A stretch of DNA of 64,000 bases from Mycobacterium sp. 1554424.7 (lineage in GTDB: Bacteria > Actinomycetota > Actinomycetes > Mycobacteriales > Mycobacteriaceae). Position 1 is the first letter of the stretch. Each line of letters starts with the position of its first letter. Location: the NCBI RefSeq assembly GCF_001665295.1, contig NZ_LZSE01000097.1:1-64000 (forward strand). The letters run 5' to 3'. Position numbers and translations under genes: made by a program. This document shows, piece by piece, positions 51,577 to 61,069 of this stretch. Below the pieces are notes generated by a model that was not told the origin of the DNA, did not search any database, and saw only the letters and a list, made by a program, of their open reading frames with translations.

Positions 51577-51582
51577 CCGACT

Positions 51583-52620
51583 ATGCGGATCGGGCTGGCG
51601 ATCAACTACGCGGGCGGCTTCAAGGAGGTCGCCGCCGAAGTGGCCGACCTGGAGCGCGCAGGGCTGGACATTGTCTTTGTCCCCGAGGCGTATTCGTTCG
51701 ACGCGGTCAGCGCGCTGGGCTACCTGGCGGCGAGCACGGAAAGCGTTCAGCTGGCATCGGGCATCCTGCAGCTCTACACGCGCACGCCCACGCTGACCGC
51801 GATGACGGCCGCCGGCCTGGACTACGTGTCCGACGGCCGGTTCACCCTCGGCCTGGGCGCCTCCGGCCCCCAGGTCATCGAGGGTTTCCACGGTGTGCCC
51901 TACGACGCCCCGATTGCGCGCACCCGCGAAGTCATCGAGATCTGTCGGCAGGTGTGGCGGCGCGAGACCCTGCAATACAGCGGCAAGCACTACACGATCC
52001 CGCTGCCGGCGGGCCAGGGCAGCGGACTCGGAAAGCCGCTGAAACTCATCAATAAGCCTGTGCGAGAGCGCATCCCGATCCTGGTCGCCGCGCTGGGACC
52101 CAAGAACGTCGAGCTGGCCGCCGAGATCGCCGAGGGCTGGCAGCCGATTTTTTATCTGCCGGAGAAGGCGGGTGACGTGTGGGGAGAGGCGCTGGCGGCC
52201 GGCCAGGCCAAGCGCGATCCCGCGCTGGGTCAACTCGACGTTTACGCCGGACCTGTTCTTGCCATCGGCGAAAACGTCGAGCCACTGCGCGAATTCGTCA
52301 AACCGCACCTGGCGCTCTACATCGGGGGAATGGGCGCCAAGGGCAAGAACTTTTATCACACGCTCGCCACCAAGTACGGTTACGGCCCCCAAGCGGATCG
52401 GATCCAGGAGCTTTACCTCGCCGGCGACAAGGAGGGCGCGGCGAAGGTGGTGCCCGACGAACTCGTGCGAGATGTCAACTTGATCGGCACCCGCGAATTC
52501 GTCAGGGAACGCCTGGCGGCGTTCCGGGAGGCGGGCGTGACCACGCTGAGCGTCGCACCCATGGCGGGCACGCCGGCCGAGCGGATCAAGCTGATCGAGA
52601 CGCTGCGCGGACTGCTCTAA
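51583..52620 (+). CDS. LLM-class F420-dependent oxidoreductase, Rv3520c-like
   Basis: 345 residues, TIM-barrel luciferase family; MRIGLAINYAGGFKEVAAEVADLE at the start and FTLGLGASGPQVIEGFHG in the cofactor region. Similar in length and sequence to Rv3520c, as remembered. Substrate unknown. Co-transcribed with the SnoaL gene upstream. Confidence 0.86.
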   Translation: MRIGLAINYAGGFKEVAAEVADLERAGLDIVFVPEAYSFDAVSALGYLAASTESVQLASGILQLYTRTPTLTAMTAAGLDYVSDGRFTLGLGASGPQVIEGFHGVPYDAPIARTREVIEICRQVWRRETLQYSGKHYTIPLPAGQGSGLGKPLKLINKPVRERIPILVAALGPKNVELAAEIAEGWQPIFYLPEKAGDVWGEALAAGQAKRDPALGQLDVYAGPVLAIGENVEPLREFVKPHLALYIGGMGAKGKNFYHTLATKYGYGPQADRIQELYLAGDKEGAAKVVPDELVRDVNLIGTREFVRERLAAFREAGVTTLSVAPMAGTPAERIKLIETLRGLL

Positions 52621-52701
52621 CCGCCAGCGTCACGCCCTACCAAGGCCGCGCTTGCCATAGCATGGTTCTATCGCGTCGGCGAACCGTAGGAAGCGACCGA
52701 A

Positions 52702-53406
52702 ATGGACCTCGACCGAATCACCCATCCGCTGCGACTTTCCAGAGGATCGCATCGCCAGGGGTCGGGCAAAGGGTGTGCCATGAATGCGATTTCATACATC
52801 AACGGCGACGAGCGGATCACCGACTTCCCGGCGCCGTCGGCCCGCCCGCTGGCCTCCTTCGTTCAGGTGTGCAACGACCTGCTTGCCGGGCCGGATGGGT
52901 ACCTCTCGCCCGACCACAGCCTGCTGGTGCTCGACTTGGCGTGGCTGACCGTTGGCACAGCCGATGTCGCCGACACCGTCGTGCACCCCTGGGTGGCCAA
53001 GCTGTTGGTCAGCCCCCCGTGGGGTGTCATTCGGTACGCCGGGGGCGCGGCGGCCAGGGCCATCACCGACATCGCCGAACTGCATCGCCGGCTCGCCCCC
53101 GGCGAGTGGCCGCCGATCGCCGAATGGGACGGCGCCGCCCGCGCCGCCCGCGCGGTCGCTACCACGCCGGTGACCGCCGAAAGGTATGCGGTGCGGGCCG
53201 CCCGTCAATCGACCGCGCTGGTCGAGACCGACGACTGGGACACGCTCGATGCCGTTACCGGCAACGCCCTCAAAGCGCACAGACTGGCGAACGCGGATGT
53301 CGGACCCGCCCGCGTCGTCGAAATCGCGCGCCACGCCATTCGTTCTTGGCGGCGTTTGGCTGGCTTGACCACTGAATCAACTCTGGCGGTGAGCATCCCG
53401 TCGTAG
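52702..53406 (+). CDS. Hypothetical protein with the LSRGSH...GCAMNAISY motif
   Basis: 234 residues. The N-terminal block LSRGSHRQGSGKGCAMNAISYING (12-35) followed by DERITDFP looks like a motif I have seen at the N-terminus of several actinobacterial hypothetical proteins (KGxHxxPExGxCAMExVAYIAGE). The start at 52702 retains it; the later ATG at 52780 would cut it off. It overlaps the 3' end of the broken MFS gene by 30 bases. Function unknown. Confidence 0.62.
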   Translation: MDLDRITHPLRLSRGSHRQGSGKGCAMNAISYINGDERITDFPAPSARPLASFVQVCNDLLAGPDGYLSPDHSLLVLDLAWLTVGTADVADTVVHPWVAKLLVSPPWGVIRYAGGAAARAITDIAELHRRLAPGEWPPIAEWDGAARAARAVATTPVTAERYAVRAARQSTALVETDDWDTLDAVTGNALKAHRLANADVGPARVVEIARHAIRSWRRLAGLTTESTLAVSIPS

Positions 53407-54596
53407 CCGCATCGCGCGGCTCACGGCCGAGGCCAACGCCAGCAGCGACATGACGGCCAGGATCGTCGTCGAGATCGCGGATCCGGCGGTGGCCAATACC
53501 AGGGGCAGGCCGAAGCCGACGTACGTCACCACGTAGAAGACACCGACCAGCGCCCCACGCACGCGTTGTGGCGCCGCGGCTTCGAGATCGATCAAGCCCT
53601 CCCGCAAGCAGAGGCCGGACGCACAGCCCAAGATCAAGAACAGCGGCACCCCCAGCGCCGGCGACATCGTCGGCGGGGCCACCGCGGTTAGCGCATAGCC
53701 GAGCGCGGCGAGTACCGCGCCGACGGTTCCGGCGTGTGGTCCCCAGCGCAGCGCGCGGGCCAGCACCTGTATCAGTCCACTGACGCCGTTGACGATCAGC
53801 GTCGCGGTTCCCGCGGCCATCGGCGCCGCGAGCCCGGTGTGGACGCGGCCGGGGATGGTGATGAATCCCAAAGTCGCCGAGGCAAACACCCACGGTGCGA
53901 GCGGCATGGCCCAGCTCAATGCCCACGCGGTTCCCCGCCGCGCCGCCGTCGACGGTTCCCCACCGCGCGCCGTTGCCGGCGCGATCACCTCGCCGCGCGG
54001 CGCGGCCAACAGCGAAAAGATCATCGCGGCCACGACCAGGGCCGCCGCGAGCCCGAATGACACCCGAATGCCGAGTTGGCCGGCGCGCGCGATCACCCCC
54101 GCGGCGAAGGGGCCGACGGCGAATCCACCGAGCAACACCGCTCCCGCGGCGGCCGCACCGGCGGGGCCCCTGAGATCGGAGGCCCACGCGGTGCAGGAAC
54201 TCATCAGGACACCGACGCCGAGGCCGACGATGAGCCGTCCCGCCAGCAGCACGTCGGGCTGCTGCGATACCAGCATCGCCACCGTGCCCACCAGAGCGGT
54301 CGTCGAGCCCGCCAGCGCCACCGGCCGGCGCCCGAGCGCATCGGAGGCGCGCCCGCCGAAAAGCAGCCCGGGCAACAATCCCATGCGTAGATCGCGAAGA
54401 CGGCATCCAGCCGGGCCGCACCGAGGTGCTGGCGGTCGCTGATCGACGGCATCAACGCGACGAAGTGGTTGGCGACCCACCCCGTTGACAGCAACAGGCC
54501 CAACACGCTGGCGAACACGGCCCGGTTCTCGTCCGCTCCTGCCGTGGTCGACGCCGACCCCGTCCCGCGCGCGAGACCGGTCGACACGTTCGACAT
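53377..54596 (-). pseudogene. MFS transporter with one-base frameshift
   Basis: From ATG 54596 (MSNVSTGLARGTGSAS) the frame gives a first membrane helix and reaches AVFAIYA near 54385. From about 54383 the rest, GLLPGLLFGGRASDALGRRPVAL on to the C-terminus (ending RDAHRQS at 53377), lies in another frame. Adding one base at CTACGCATGGG would join them into a ~405-residue 12-helix permease. It is either a true mutation or a sequencing error. Drug/sugar efflux permeases share this pattern; substrate unknown. Confidence 0.75.
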
Positions 54597-54769
54597 AGCT
54601 TTTGTCCTCCCCCGAGATGCGCGCGCGGACCACGGTAAGACGCAGCGGCTCAGGCAGGTATTCCCACTTCGGCGCGGGCAAACACACGGTCGGTCGGCGC
54701 AAATCGCAGTGAGGTTTGAAATCAATCGATTTGGTGAACAGATAGCACAACCCGGACCTAGGAGGGCAA

Positions 54770-55051
54770 ATGATCAAGCAAACCGCGGCGGCCGCGATTG
54801 CGTTGGCCGCGCTGTCGTCCGGCGCGTGCTCGGCCTCGCAGATCATCAACACCGGCGGCGACACGAAGTGCAAGGACTTCACCCAGCAGGACGAAAAGAA
54901 GCAGAACGATGAGGTCAGCAAGATGCTCAAGGACAAAAACGGAACCGATCCGACCAACATGGAGATCTCGGCGACCCGGCTGTCCGTGGTGACCTACTGC
55001 CAAACGCTGGGTAAGCCCGACACCAAGATCTCCGAGGCCCCACACGGCTGA
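54770..55051 (+). CDS. Small secreted HdeA-like protein
   Basis: 93 residues with an N-terminal signal (MIKQTAAAAIALAALSSGACSA); the Cys could be a weak lipobox. The mature part has two Cys (KCKDF, TYCQT), which resembles the acid-stress chaperones HdeA/HdeB. Likely periplasmic; function inferred only from pattern. Confidence 0.5.
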   Translation: MIKQTAAAAIALAALSSGACSASQIINTGGDTKCKDFTQQDEKKQNDEVSKMLKDKNGTDPTNMEISATRLSVVTYCQTLGKPDTKISEAPHG

Positions 55052-55118
55052 CGCCGGTAACACGGCCGGGGTTCGAATCACGATCAACCCAAACCTGGCG
55101 GCGGCTGAGCCCCATTCC

Positions 55119-55124
55119 TAGGCT
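55119..55124 (+). promoter_or_regulatory. Leaderless promoter -10 of the sulfonate importer
   Basis: TAGGCT (TANNNT) ends six bases before the GTG at 55131. Confidence 0.42.
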
Positions 55125-55130
55125 GCCCGG

Positions 55131-55946
55131 GTGATGTCGACCAATCCGGCGCCGGCACGGGTGTCGCTTCGCGGCGTCAACCGGACGTTCGGAACCCACA
55201 CCGTGCTGGACAACGTCCACATCGAGATCGAACCCGGTGAGGTCGTCGCCCTGCTCGGATCGTCGGGGAGCGGAAAGTCGACCGTGCTGCGGCTCATCGC
55301 CGGACTCGACCGTGCGACCCATGGTCGGATCGAGATCGACGGCAAGGCGATTCGGGGGATCGATCCGCGCTGTGCGGTCGTCTTCCAGGAACCTCGACTG
55401 CTGCCGTGGCGAACCATGGCCGCCAACGTCGCATTCGGGCTTCAGCGCGGCACCGCCCGGTCCGAAGGCTCTGGGGCGGTGCAGCATTGGCTGGATGTTG
55501 TGGGATTGCGCGAGTTCGCCGACCACTACCCGCGGCAAGTCTCCGGAGGCATGGCGCAACGTGCGGGTTTGGCGCGCGCACTCGCGCGGCGGCCCAGCGT
55601 CCTGCTGCTCGACGAGCCGTTGGCCGCCCTCGACGCGCTGACCCGGCTGCGGATGCAGGACCTGCTCGACGCGGTGCAGCAAGAGGCCGGCACCACCACG
55701 CTGCTGGTGACGCACGATGTGGACGAGGCGGCCATCCTCGCCGATCGCGTGCTGATCCTGCGCGCCGATGCAACGGGTGCCGCCAGCGTGGCAGCCACCT
55801 TCGAAGTAGCGATTCCCAAGCCGCGCGACCGCGGTGACCCGCGCATCGCGGTGCTGCGCGAGGAGTTGCTGGCCGAACTCGGCGTACCCCGACGCAGCGG
55901 CGGCGACCTACAGGCCCTTGTCCACGAGGAGGCACAGACGTGGTGA
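55131..55946 (+). CDS. ssuB: Aliphatic-sulfonate ABC importer ATPase
   Basis: 271 residues: Walker A GSSGSGKST (43-51 region), signature SGGMAQR, Walker B LLLDEPLAALD. SsuB/TauB-type cytoplasmic ATPase. GTG start, or the ATG one codon later. The coding end overlaps the start of the lipoprotein gene by seven bases. Confidence 0.88.
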   Translation: MMSTNPAPARVSLRGVNRTFGTHTVLDNVHIEIEPGEVVALLGSSGSGKSTVLRLIAGLDRATHGRIEIDGKAIRGIDPRCAVVFQEPRLLPWRTMAANVAFGLQRGTARSEGSGAVQHWLDVVGLREFADHYPRQVSGGMAQRAGLARALARRPSVLLLDEPLAALDALTRLRMQDLLDAVQQEAGTTTLLVTHDVDEAAILADRVLILRADATGAASVAATFEVAIPKPRDRGDPRIAVLREELLAELGVPRRSGGDLQALVHEEAQTW

Positions 55947-56908
55947 AAAGCCGTTACCTGATCGCGATTTCGGTGATCGCCTCGGTCATCGCCGTGTCCG
56001 CGTGCGGTTCCCACGCAGGCACGACGGCGGCACAGGACATCCGGCTGGACTACGCCTACTACAACCCGCTGAGCCTGGTGGTGCGCGACCAGCGCCTGCT
56101 GGAAGGCCACGGTTACAACGTCACGTGGGTGCTGTCGGCCGGCAGTAACAAGGCGAACGAGGGCCTGCGCTCCAATGGGATCGACTTCGGTTCCACCGCG
56201 GGCTCGGCCGCGTTGGTGGCACGGGCGAACGGCACCCCGATCAAGATCGTCGACGTATACAGCAAGCCGGAGTGGACGGCCCTGGTCGTCGGCAAGAATT
56301 CGCCCATCAACTCCGTGGCGGACCTGAAGGGCAAGAAGATCGCGGTCACCAAGGGGACCGATCCCTACTTCTTCCTCTTGCAAGCGCTTGCGGCAGTCGG
56401 ACTTTCGCCCGGTGACGTCGAAGTCGTCAACCTTCAGCACGCCGACGGCAAGACAGCTTTGGAGCGCGGCGACGTGGACGCATGGTCCGGACTCGATCCC
56501 TTCATGGCGCAGACGGTTCAGCAGCAAGGTTCGCGGTTGCTGTACCGCAACCCGGATTTCAACTCCTACGGTGTGCTGAACGTCCGCGAGGACTTCATCG
56601 CTGCGCATCCCGATCTCGTGCAGTCCGTGGTCAATAGCTACGAGGAGGCCCGGAAATGGGCGAAGGCACATCCCGACGAGCTGGCGGCATTGCTGGCCTC
56701 GCAGGCGAAAGTGGCCCCCAGCGTGGCTCAGGAGGAGCTGCAGCGAACGGCGCTGGACATCCCGCCGACGCCGGGCGACCCGCAGCGCGCGGTACTGACC
56801 AGCATCCTGCCGATCGCGGTGGCGGACTCCGATATCAGGTCCGACGAAGCCGGCCGCGGAGCCCTGAGCACGATCATCGAGCCGAAGTACGCTCAGCAAG
56901 CGTCTTGA
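55940..56908 (+). CDS. ssuA: Sulfonate-binding lipoprotein
   Basis: 322 residues. Lipobox VSAC with Cys22 after a membrane-type signal. DYAYYNPLSLVV begins the type II periplasmic-binding fold; WSGLDPFMAQ and KGTDPYF are ligand-cleft segments of the SsuA/TauA family. Captures alkanesulfonate or a similar anion outside the membrane. Confidence 0.85.
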   Translation: MVKSRYLIAISVIASVIAVSACGSHAGTTAAQDIRLDYAYYNPLSLVVRDQRLLEGHGYNVTWVLSAGSNKANEGLRSNGIDFGSTAGSAALVARANGTPIKIVDVYSKPEWTALVVGKNSPINSVADLKGKKIAVTKGTDPYFFLLQALAAVGLSPGDVEVVNLQHADGKTALERGDVDAWSGLDPFMAQTVQQQGSRLLYRNPDFNSYGVLNVREDFIAAHPDLVQSVVNSYEEARKWAKAHPDELAALLASQAKVAPSVAQEELQRTALDIPPTPGDPQRAVLTSILPIAVADSDIRSDEAGRGALSTIIEPKYAQQAS

Positions 56909-57666
56909 GGCTGCGCGCCGCAGCGCCGCGGGCGGCTGTGGGCCTTATCGTTCCGCTACTGCTGCTGGGGCTCTGGCAGCTTGTCACGGCCGCGGGCTTG
57001 TTCTCCGCGAGCCAGCTGCCGCCCCCGGGCGACGTGGCGCGCGCGCTCGGCGACTTGCTTCGCCACGGCGAACTGTGGACGCACCTGCAAGCCAGCCTGT
57101 CGCGGGTCCTCGTCGGTTACCTGGCCGGAGCGGGCGTCGCACTCGCGCTCGGTTCCCTCATCGGGTTGTCGGCCATCGCCCGGGGGCTGGTGGCGCCGAG
57201 TGTGGCGGCGCTGCGCACGGTGCCCTCGTTGGCGTGGGTGCCGTTGCTGCTCTTGTGGTTTGGCATCGACGAGGCCCCCAAGGTGTTGCTCGTCGCGATC
57301 GGGGCGTTCTTCCCCGTCTACACCACGACCGCATCGGCGCTCGCGCACGTCGACCCACAACTGCTGGAGGTGGGCCGCGCCTACGGCCGGCACGGCGCCT
57401 CGCTGTTGGCTAGCGTGATGCTGCCGGCCGCGGCACCGGAACTGGTCAACGGGTTGCGGTTGGGTCTGGCGAACGCGTGGCTTTTCCTGGTCGCGGCGGA
57501 GCTGATCGCCTCATCCAAGGGCCTCGGCTTCTTGCTGATCGACAGCCAGAACACCGGCCGCACGGATGTCATGCTGCTGGCGATCGTTCTGCTGGCCGGA
57601 TTAGGCAAGCTCAGCGACGCCGCGCTGGGCGCGCTCGAGCGACGAATGGTCAAGCGCCGCAACTAG
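56905..57666 (+). CDS. ssuC: Sulfonate ABC permease
   Basis: 253 residues. A TTG start overlaps the lipoprotein stop (TTGA). Five to six membrane helices; the EAA loop is VGRAYGRHGASLLASVMLPAAAPELVNGLRLGL. Order ATPase-lipoprotein-permease is a complete importer. Confidence 0.87.
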   Translation: MRLRAAAPRAAVGLIVPLLLLGLWQLVTAAGLFSASQLPPPGDVARALGDLLRHGELWTHLQASLSRVLVGYLAGAGVALALGSLIGLSAIARGLVAPSVAALRTVPSLAWVPLLLLWFGIDEAPKVLLVAIGAFFPVYTTTASALAHVDPQLLEVGRAYGRHGASLLASVMLPAAAPELVNGLRLGLANAWLFLVAAELIASSKGLGFLLIDSQNTGRTDVMLLAIVLLAGLGKLSDAALGALERRMVKRRN

Positions 57667-57701
57667 TATCGTGAGCCATTGAGTCGTTCGGGCCCGAGTA
57701 T

Positions 57702-58187
57702 CTAGGCAGGCACCGATCGCCGCCCGGCCAGCCGCCGCTCGGCGTACGCGCGGCCCTGCTCCCTGTCCCCCATCACGATCCCGGCGATGTCGGCGAGCCT
57801 TGCGATGCCGCCTCCGCCGCCCCAGGTGCCGTCGGGAATCTCGTTGGCAAATACCCAAATCCGCAACGGGTCGGAGTCGTAACGACCGCCTTCGGCATCC
57901 AGGATCGCCTTTGTGACGGCGGCGACCATGCTCGCCCGGCGCTCGTCGTCGAACTGGCCTTCGGGCACCGAAGCAATCACGCGATAGTGCGGAACCGTTG
58001 GCTCTGCGCCGGCGTGCAGCATTGCCGCGGGTCGATGCAGCCATACCTTGGCGAGCGCCCGCGCAGCGGGATTGGCCGGGTCGACCCTTTCGTGTTCAAG
58101 CAGCACGTCGGTCAGGGTGGCCAGCAGCGCCTTTTCGGCCTCGGCGGGCAGCGCGCCCTCGGGAATGTACGCGTCGAGCATGGGCAT
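57702..58187 (-). CDS. 4-oxalocrotonate tautomerase-family protein
   Basis: 161 residues. After Met removal Pro1 begins PMLDAYIPEGALP, the Pro-1 catalytic residue of the tautomerase superfamily. A fused two-repeat length. It may tautomerise or dehalogenate a small acid. Divergent from a HxlR regulator, with AT-rich spacing. Confidence 0.78.
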   Translation of the reverse strand: MPMLDAYIPEGALPAEAEKALLATLTDVLLEHERVDPANPAARALAKVWLHRPAAMLHAGAEPTVPHYRVIASVPEGQFDDERRASMVAAVTKAILDAEGGRYDSDPLRIWVFANEIPDGTWGGGGGIARLADIAGIVMGDREQGRAYAERRLAGRRSVPA

Positions 58188-58226
58188 ATCAAAACCTCCA
58201 ATTCGCTGACCACCATTGCTGGATTT

Positions 58227-58266
58227 ACTTTCACAACGCAGCTTAGCCAGACCTGAGTTGCAAAGT
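58227..58266. promoter_or_regulatory. Inverted repeat between tautomerase and HxlR genes
   Basis: ACTTTCACAAC at 58227-58237 and GTTGCAAAGT at 58257-58266 are inverted copies with one mismatch and one gap, 19 bases apart. Candidate HxlR operator. Confidence 0.38.
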
Positions 58267-58277
58267 CAAACCCTGGT

Positions 58278-58787
58278 ATGCTGAGCGTTGTGTTCGCAGC
58301 CAGAGACAGCTACAGCGCCGAAAACTGTTCAGTGAAACGCGCACTCGACGTTGTCGGGGAGAAGTGGACGCTTCTGGTACTACGGGAGGCCTTCTATGGT
58401 GCGCGTCGCTTCGAGCAGTTCCAGGCCCATGTGGGATGTGCCCGCAACCTGCTCAGCGAACGGCTGAACACCCTGGTCGAAGCGGGGGTGATGCAGCGCG
58501 TTCCCTACCGTGAACCGGGTCAACGCGAACGCCACGAATACCGCCTTACAGATAAGGGTCTCGATCTCCTGCCCGCCGTTATCGCGTTGATGCAATGGGG
58601 CGATCGCTGGGAGGCCGACCCGGAGGGCCCGGCCGTCGAGATCGTTCACCGCGATTGTGGACGATCCGCAGAGCTAGTGCTGCGCTGCCGTCACGACGAC
58701 GTCCCGCTCGGCGCGCGAGACGTCCAGCCCAGGCCCGGGCCCGGAGCCCGCGCCGTCCAATCCGCACGGCGTCACGCTCCCGCCTGA
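58278..58787 (+). CDS. HxlR-family regulator
   Basis: 169 residues. Winged HTH beginning CSVKRALDVVGEKWTLLVLREAFYGARRFEQF, typical of HxlR. Cys17 sits at the start of the motif, as in redox- or aldehyde-sensing members. The C-terminal ~40 residues are Pro/Arg-rich and not conserved. Divergent from the tautomerase gene. Confidence 0.85.
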   Translation: MLSVVFAARDSYSAENCSVKRALDVVGEKWTLLVLREAFYGARRFEQFQAHVGCARNLLSERLNTLVEAGVMQRVPYREPGQRERHEYRLTDKGLDLLPAVIALMQWGDRWEADPEGPAVEIVHRDCGRSAELVLRCRHDDVPLGARDVQPRPGPGARAVQSARRHAPA

Positions 58788-58807
58788 ATGCGTTGTGCTG
58801 CTGGGCT

Positions 58808-59764
58808 TTAACCGAGCGTCAGCTCGCCCGGCAGGTCGTCGCCCAGCACGGCCTGGGCGAGCAGCTCGCCGAGCAGGGGGCCGAACTTCATCAGGTTGCT
58901 GCCGACGAACGCGACGACGCGGCCCCGTCGAGCCACCGTCCAGCCGTCGCCGCCCGAGTCCAGCCACGGGGCGCGAACCGTCACGCAGTCGACGCGGCCC
59001 ACGGGCGACAGGGACGGGAACAGCGCACGTACCGTAGCGGGGTCGGGCACCTCCTGCCCGAACGCCCAGCGGCCCGTGCTGCCCAGGGGCAACCCGTAGC
59101 CCTCGGGCGCGGAAAGGCATGCGGCGCCGGTGGCGCTGTCCTTTGAGGCGCCCTCGTAGGTGAAACGGGTGTGCGGGGCGAACTCGACGCCGAGCGGGCC
59201 GAACAGCGCGGGCGTCTGGACACCCGCACAGATCAGCACGCGGTCCGCGCGCACGACGCTGCCGTCGCCGAGCGTAGTCGCGCCGTCATCGGCGACCGAG
59301 ACGACGTCGCCGCGCTTGATGACAGCGCGCCCCGCGAGCGCGGTGAGCGCGCGGTGGATGCGCAGGCTGCCCCCCAGCGGGTCGAAGAGTCCGGTGTCCC
59401 ACGGCGCGGCCAAGAACGGGATCCGCTCGATGATTTCGGACCGGTCGAGCCAGGAGTAAACGGCGCCGGCATCCTCCATTGCGGCGGCCGTCTCGGCCGG
59501 CGCGCCGGCCGAGATGAAGCCCTCGGTGCCGAGCAGGCGCCCCGCGCCGAATTCATCCTCCCAACGCTGCCAGCCGTCGCGGGCCCGCGTGGCGAGGACG
59601 CACAACGCCGGGCGCCGATGCGCGATGCGGAATATCCGCGCCAGTCCCGCGGATTGCTCGGCGAACGGCGCACCGCGTTCGAACACGACCGCGTCCTGGC
59701 CGCGCCCCGACAGTTCGTAGGCGGCCGCCAGCCCACAGATCCCGGCCCCGACGATGAGGATCAT
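58808..59764 (-). CDS. FAD-dependent amino-acid/amine oxidoreductase (DAO family)
   Basis: 318 residues. FAD motif ILIVGAGICGLAAAYEL (2-18); DRVLICAGVQTP and WTVARRGRVVAFVGSN in the substrate/FAD domain. Related to sarcosine or D-amino-acid oxidases. Two bases upstream of the GNAT gene stop, so likely one operon. Confidence 0.85.
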   Translation of the reverse strand: MILIVGAGICGLAAAYELSGRGQDAVVFERGAPFAEQSAGLARIFRIAHRRPALCVLATRARDGWQRWEDEFGAGRLLGTEGFISAGAPAETAAAMEDAGAVYSWLDRSEIIERIPFLAAPWDTGLFDPLGGSLRIHRALTALAGRAVIKRGDVVSVADDGATTLGDGSVVRADRVLICAGVQTPALFGPLGVEFAPHTRFTYEGASKDSATGAACLSAPEGYGLPLGSTGRWAFGQEVPDPATVRALFPSLSPVGRVDCVTVRAPWLDSGGDGWTVARRGRVVAFVGSNLMKFGPLLGELLAQAVLGDDLPGELTLG

Positions 59765-59766
59765 CG

Positions 59767-60981
59767 TTAGAAGAAGAACCCGGCGTGCGGCGCCTGCGGC
59801 ACCGCGAACAGGCGATCGGCGCGGGCGAGCGTCGCGGGATCGTCAGCCCGGGCCAGCCCGGCGGTCGCCAGGCCGCGCCAGGTCGCGCCACCGAGCAGCG
59901 CGGCGCCCAGCGCTTCAACGCCGGTGTGTAGCTGGGCAACTCGGTCCGTTGGTTCCGTCCCGTCGGCGCTGATGGTGAAGCTGGCCGAATTGTCCGGCAA
60001 GTGCGGGTCGTCGACCGCGATGGTCACCGCACCGTCCCCGGCGTATGTCCGCGCCGCCAACGCCTTTCGCGCATTGACGACGCGGAGCCACGTTTCGTCG
60101 TGCACCGCGCTCACCCGCGCGGCGCGCCGATCGACGAGCAGCCAGGGCAGCGGGTCGTCGATGGGCAACATCCAGAACACCACGCGGTCAATGAGATCCA
60201 GTCCGAGCAGGAAACGCAGCAGCCCGGTGTAAGCCTCTTCGGTGGGCGCGAAGAAGTCCTCGACCGCGATGGTCCGCTGGTCGCTGATGAACCACGACTC
60301 GGTGTCGACGGGTCGGTAGCGCGCGAACCCGGACTCCGACCCCTGCTCGCCGTGCACCGCGACATACGAAGGGCCCGGCGAGGATTCGGTGCGCATCCGC
60401 GCGGCCTGCCACCACACCTCGGGGCGGTCAATGGTCCCCGGACGGAACGGACGATTGTCGGCGTAGATCCGGGGCAGGATGTCCCACGCCTCGCCGACCT
60501 CCACCAGCCGCACCGGGCCACCGGCCCCGACGTCGGGGCGCAGCGTCGCCCGGGCGGTCTGGACCTCCACCGTCTGCGATGAACTGGCGACGCCATAGCC
60601 GAAGCGCTCATAGATCGTCGCTTCCGATGCCCGCAGCGTCGCGACCACCTCGCCGCGCGCCGCGATGTCGTGCAGTTGATGACGCATCAGTTCGGTGGCG
60701 ATGCCCTTGCGGGTGAACGACGGCAGCACCCCGATGTGCGTCACGGCGGCGTGGCCCACGATCGCTCCGCCCGGAAGCGTGAGGCGGCTCGTCACGGCAT
60801 CGGCGGTGCCGACGAGTTGCCCTCCGACAAACGCCCCGATCGTGCGGCCCGGTTCGAGCAGCCTGGCGATCTGACCGGGCCCCAGGTTGAGCGGCGGAAA
60901 CCCGACCATGGCGGCGCGAAACACGTTCGCCGCGGCGATGAGGTCGTCCTCGCTGTCGAGCACGCGAATCTCGGTGGTCAT
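59767..60981 (-). CDS. Eis-like GNAT N-acetyltransferase
   Basis: 404 residues from ATG 60981 (MTTEIRVLDSEDDL). N-terminal GNAT core with the acetyl-CoA loop VLPSFTRKGIATEL, central GNAT-like domain and a C-terminal sterol-carrier-type domain, as in mycobacterial Eis. The protein ends HAGFFF; in Eis the carboxylate of the last Phe takes part in catalysis. Substrate could be an amine or aminoglycoside. Confidence 0.88.
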   Translation of the reverse strand: MTTEIRVLDSEDDLIAAANVFRAAMVGFPPLNLGPGQIARLLEPGRTIGAFVGGQLVGTADAVTSRLTLPGGAIVGHAAVTHIGVLPSFTRKGIATELMRHQLHDIAARGEVVATLRASEATIYERFGYGVASSSQTVEVQTARATLRPDVGAGGPVRLVEVGEAWDILPRIYADNRPFRPGTIDRPEVWWQAARMRTESSPGPSYVAVHGEQGSESGFARYRPVDTESWFISDQRTIAVEDFFAPTEEAYTGLLRFLLGLDLIDRVVFWMLPIDDPLPWLLVDRRAARVSAVHDETWLRVVNARKALAARTYAGDGAVTIAVDDPHLPDNSASFTISADGTEPTDRVAQLHTGVEALGAALLGGATWRGLATAGLARADDPATLARADRLFAVPQAPHAGFFF

Positions 60982-61069
60982 CCCGTCATCATGTCGGGTG
61001 CCCGCGGCGGCACCGCGGGCACCTCGCAACTTGCACGCTCGCCCGTGCCGACCCTAGCGTCGATGGCGT

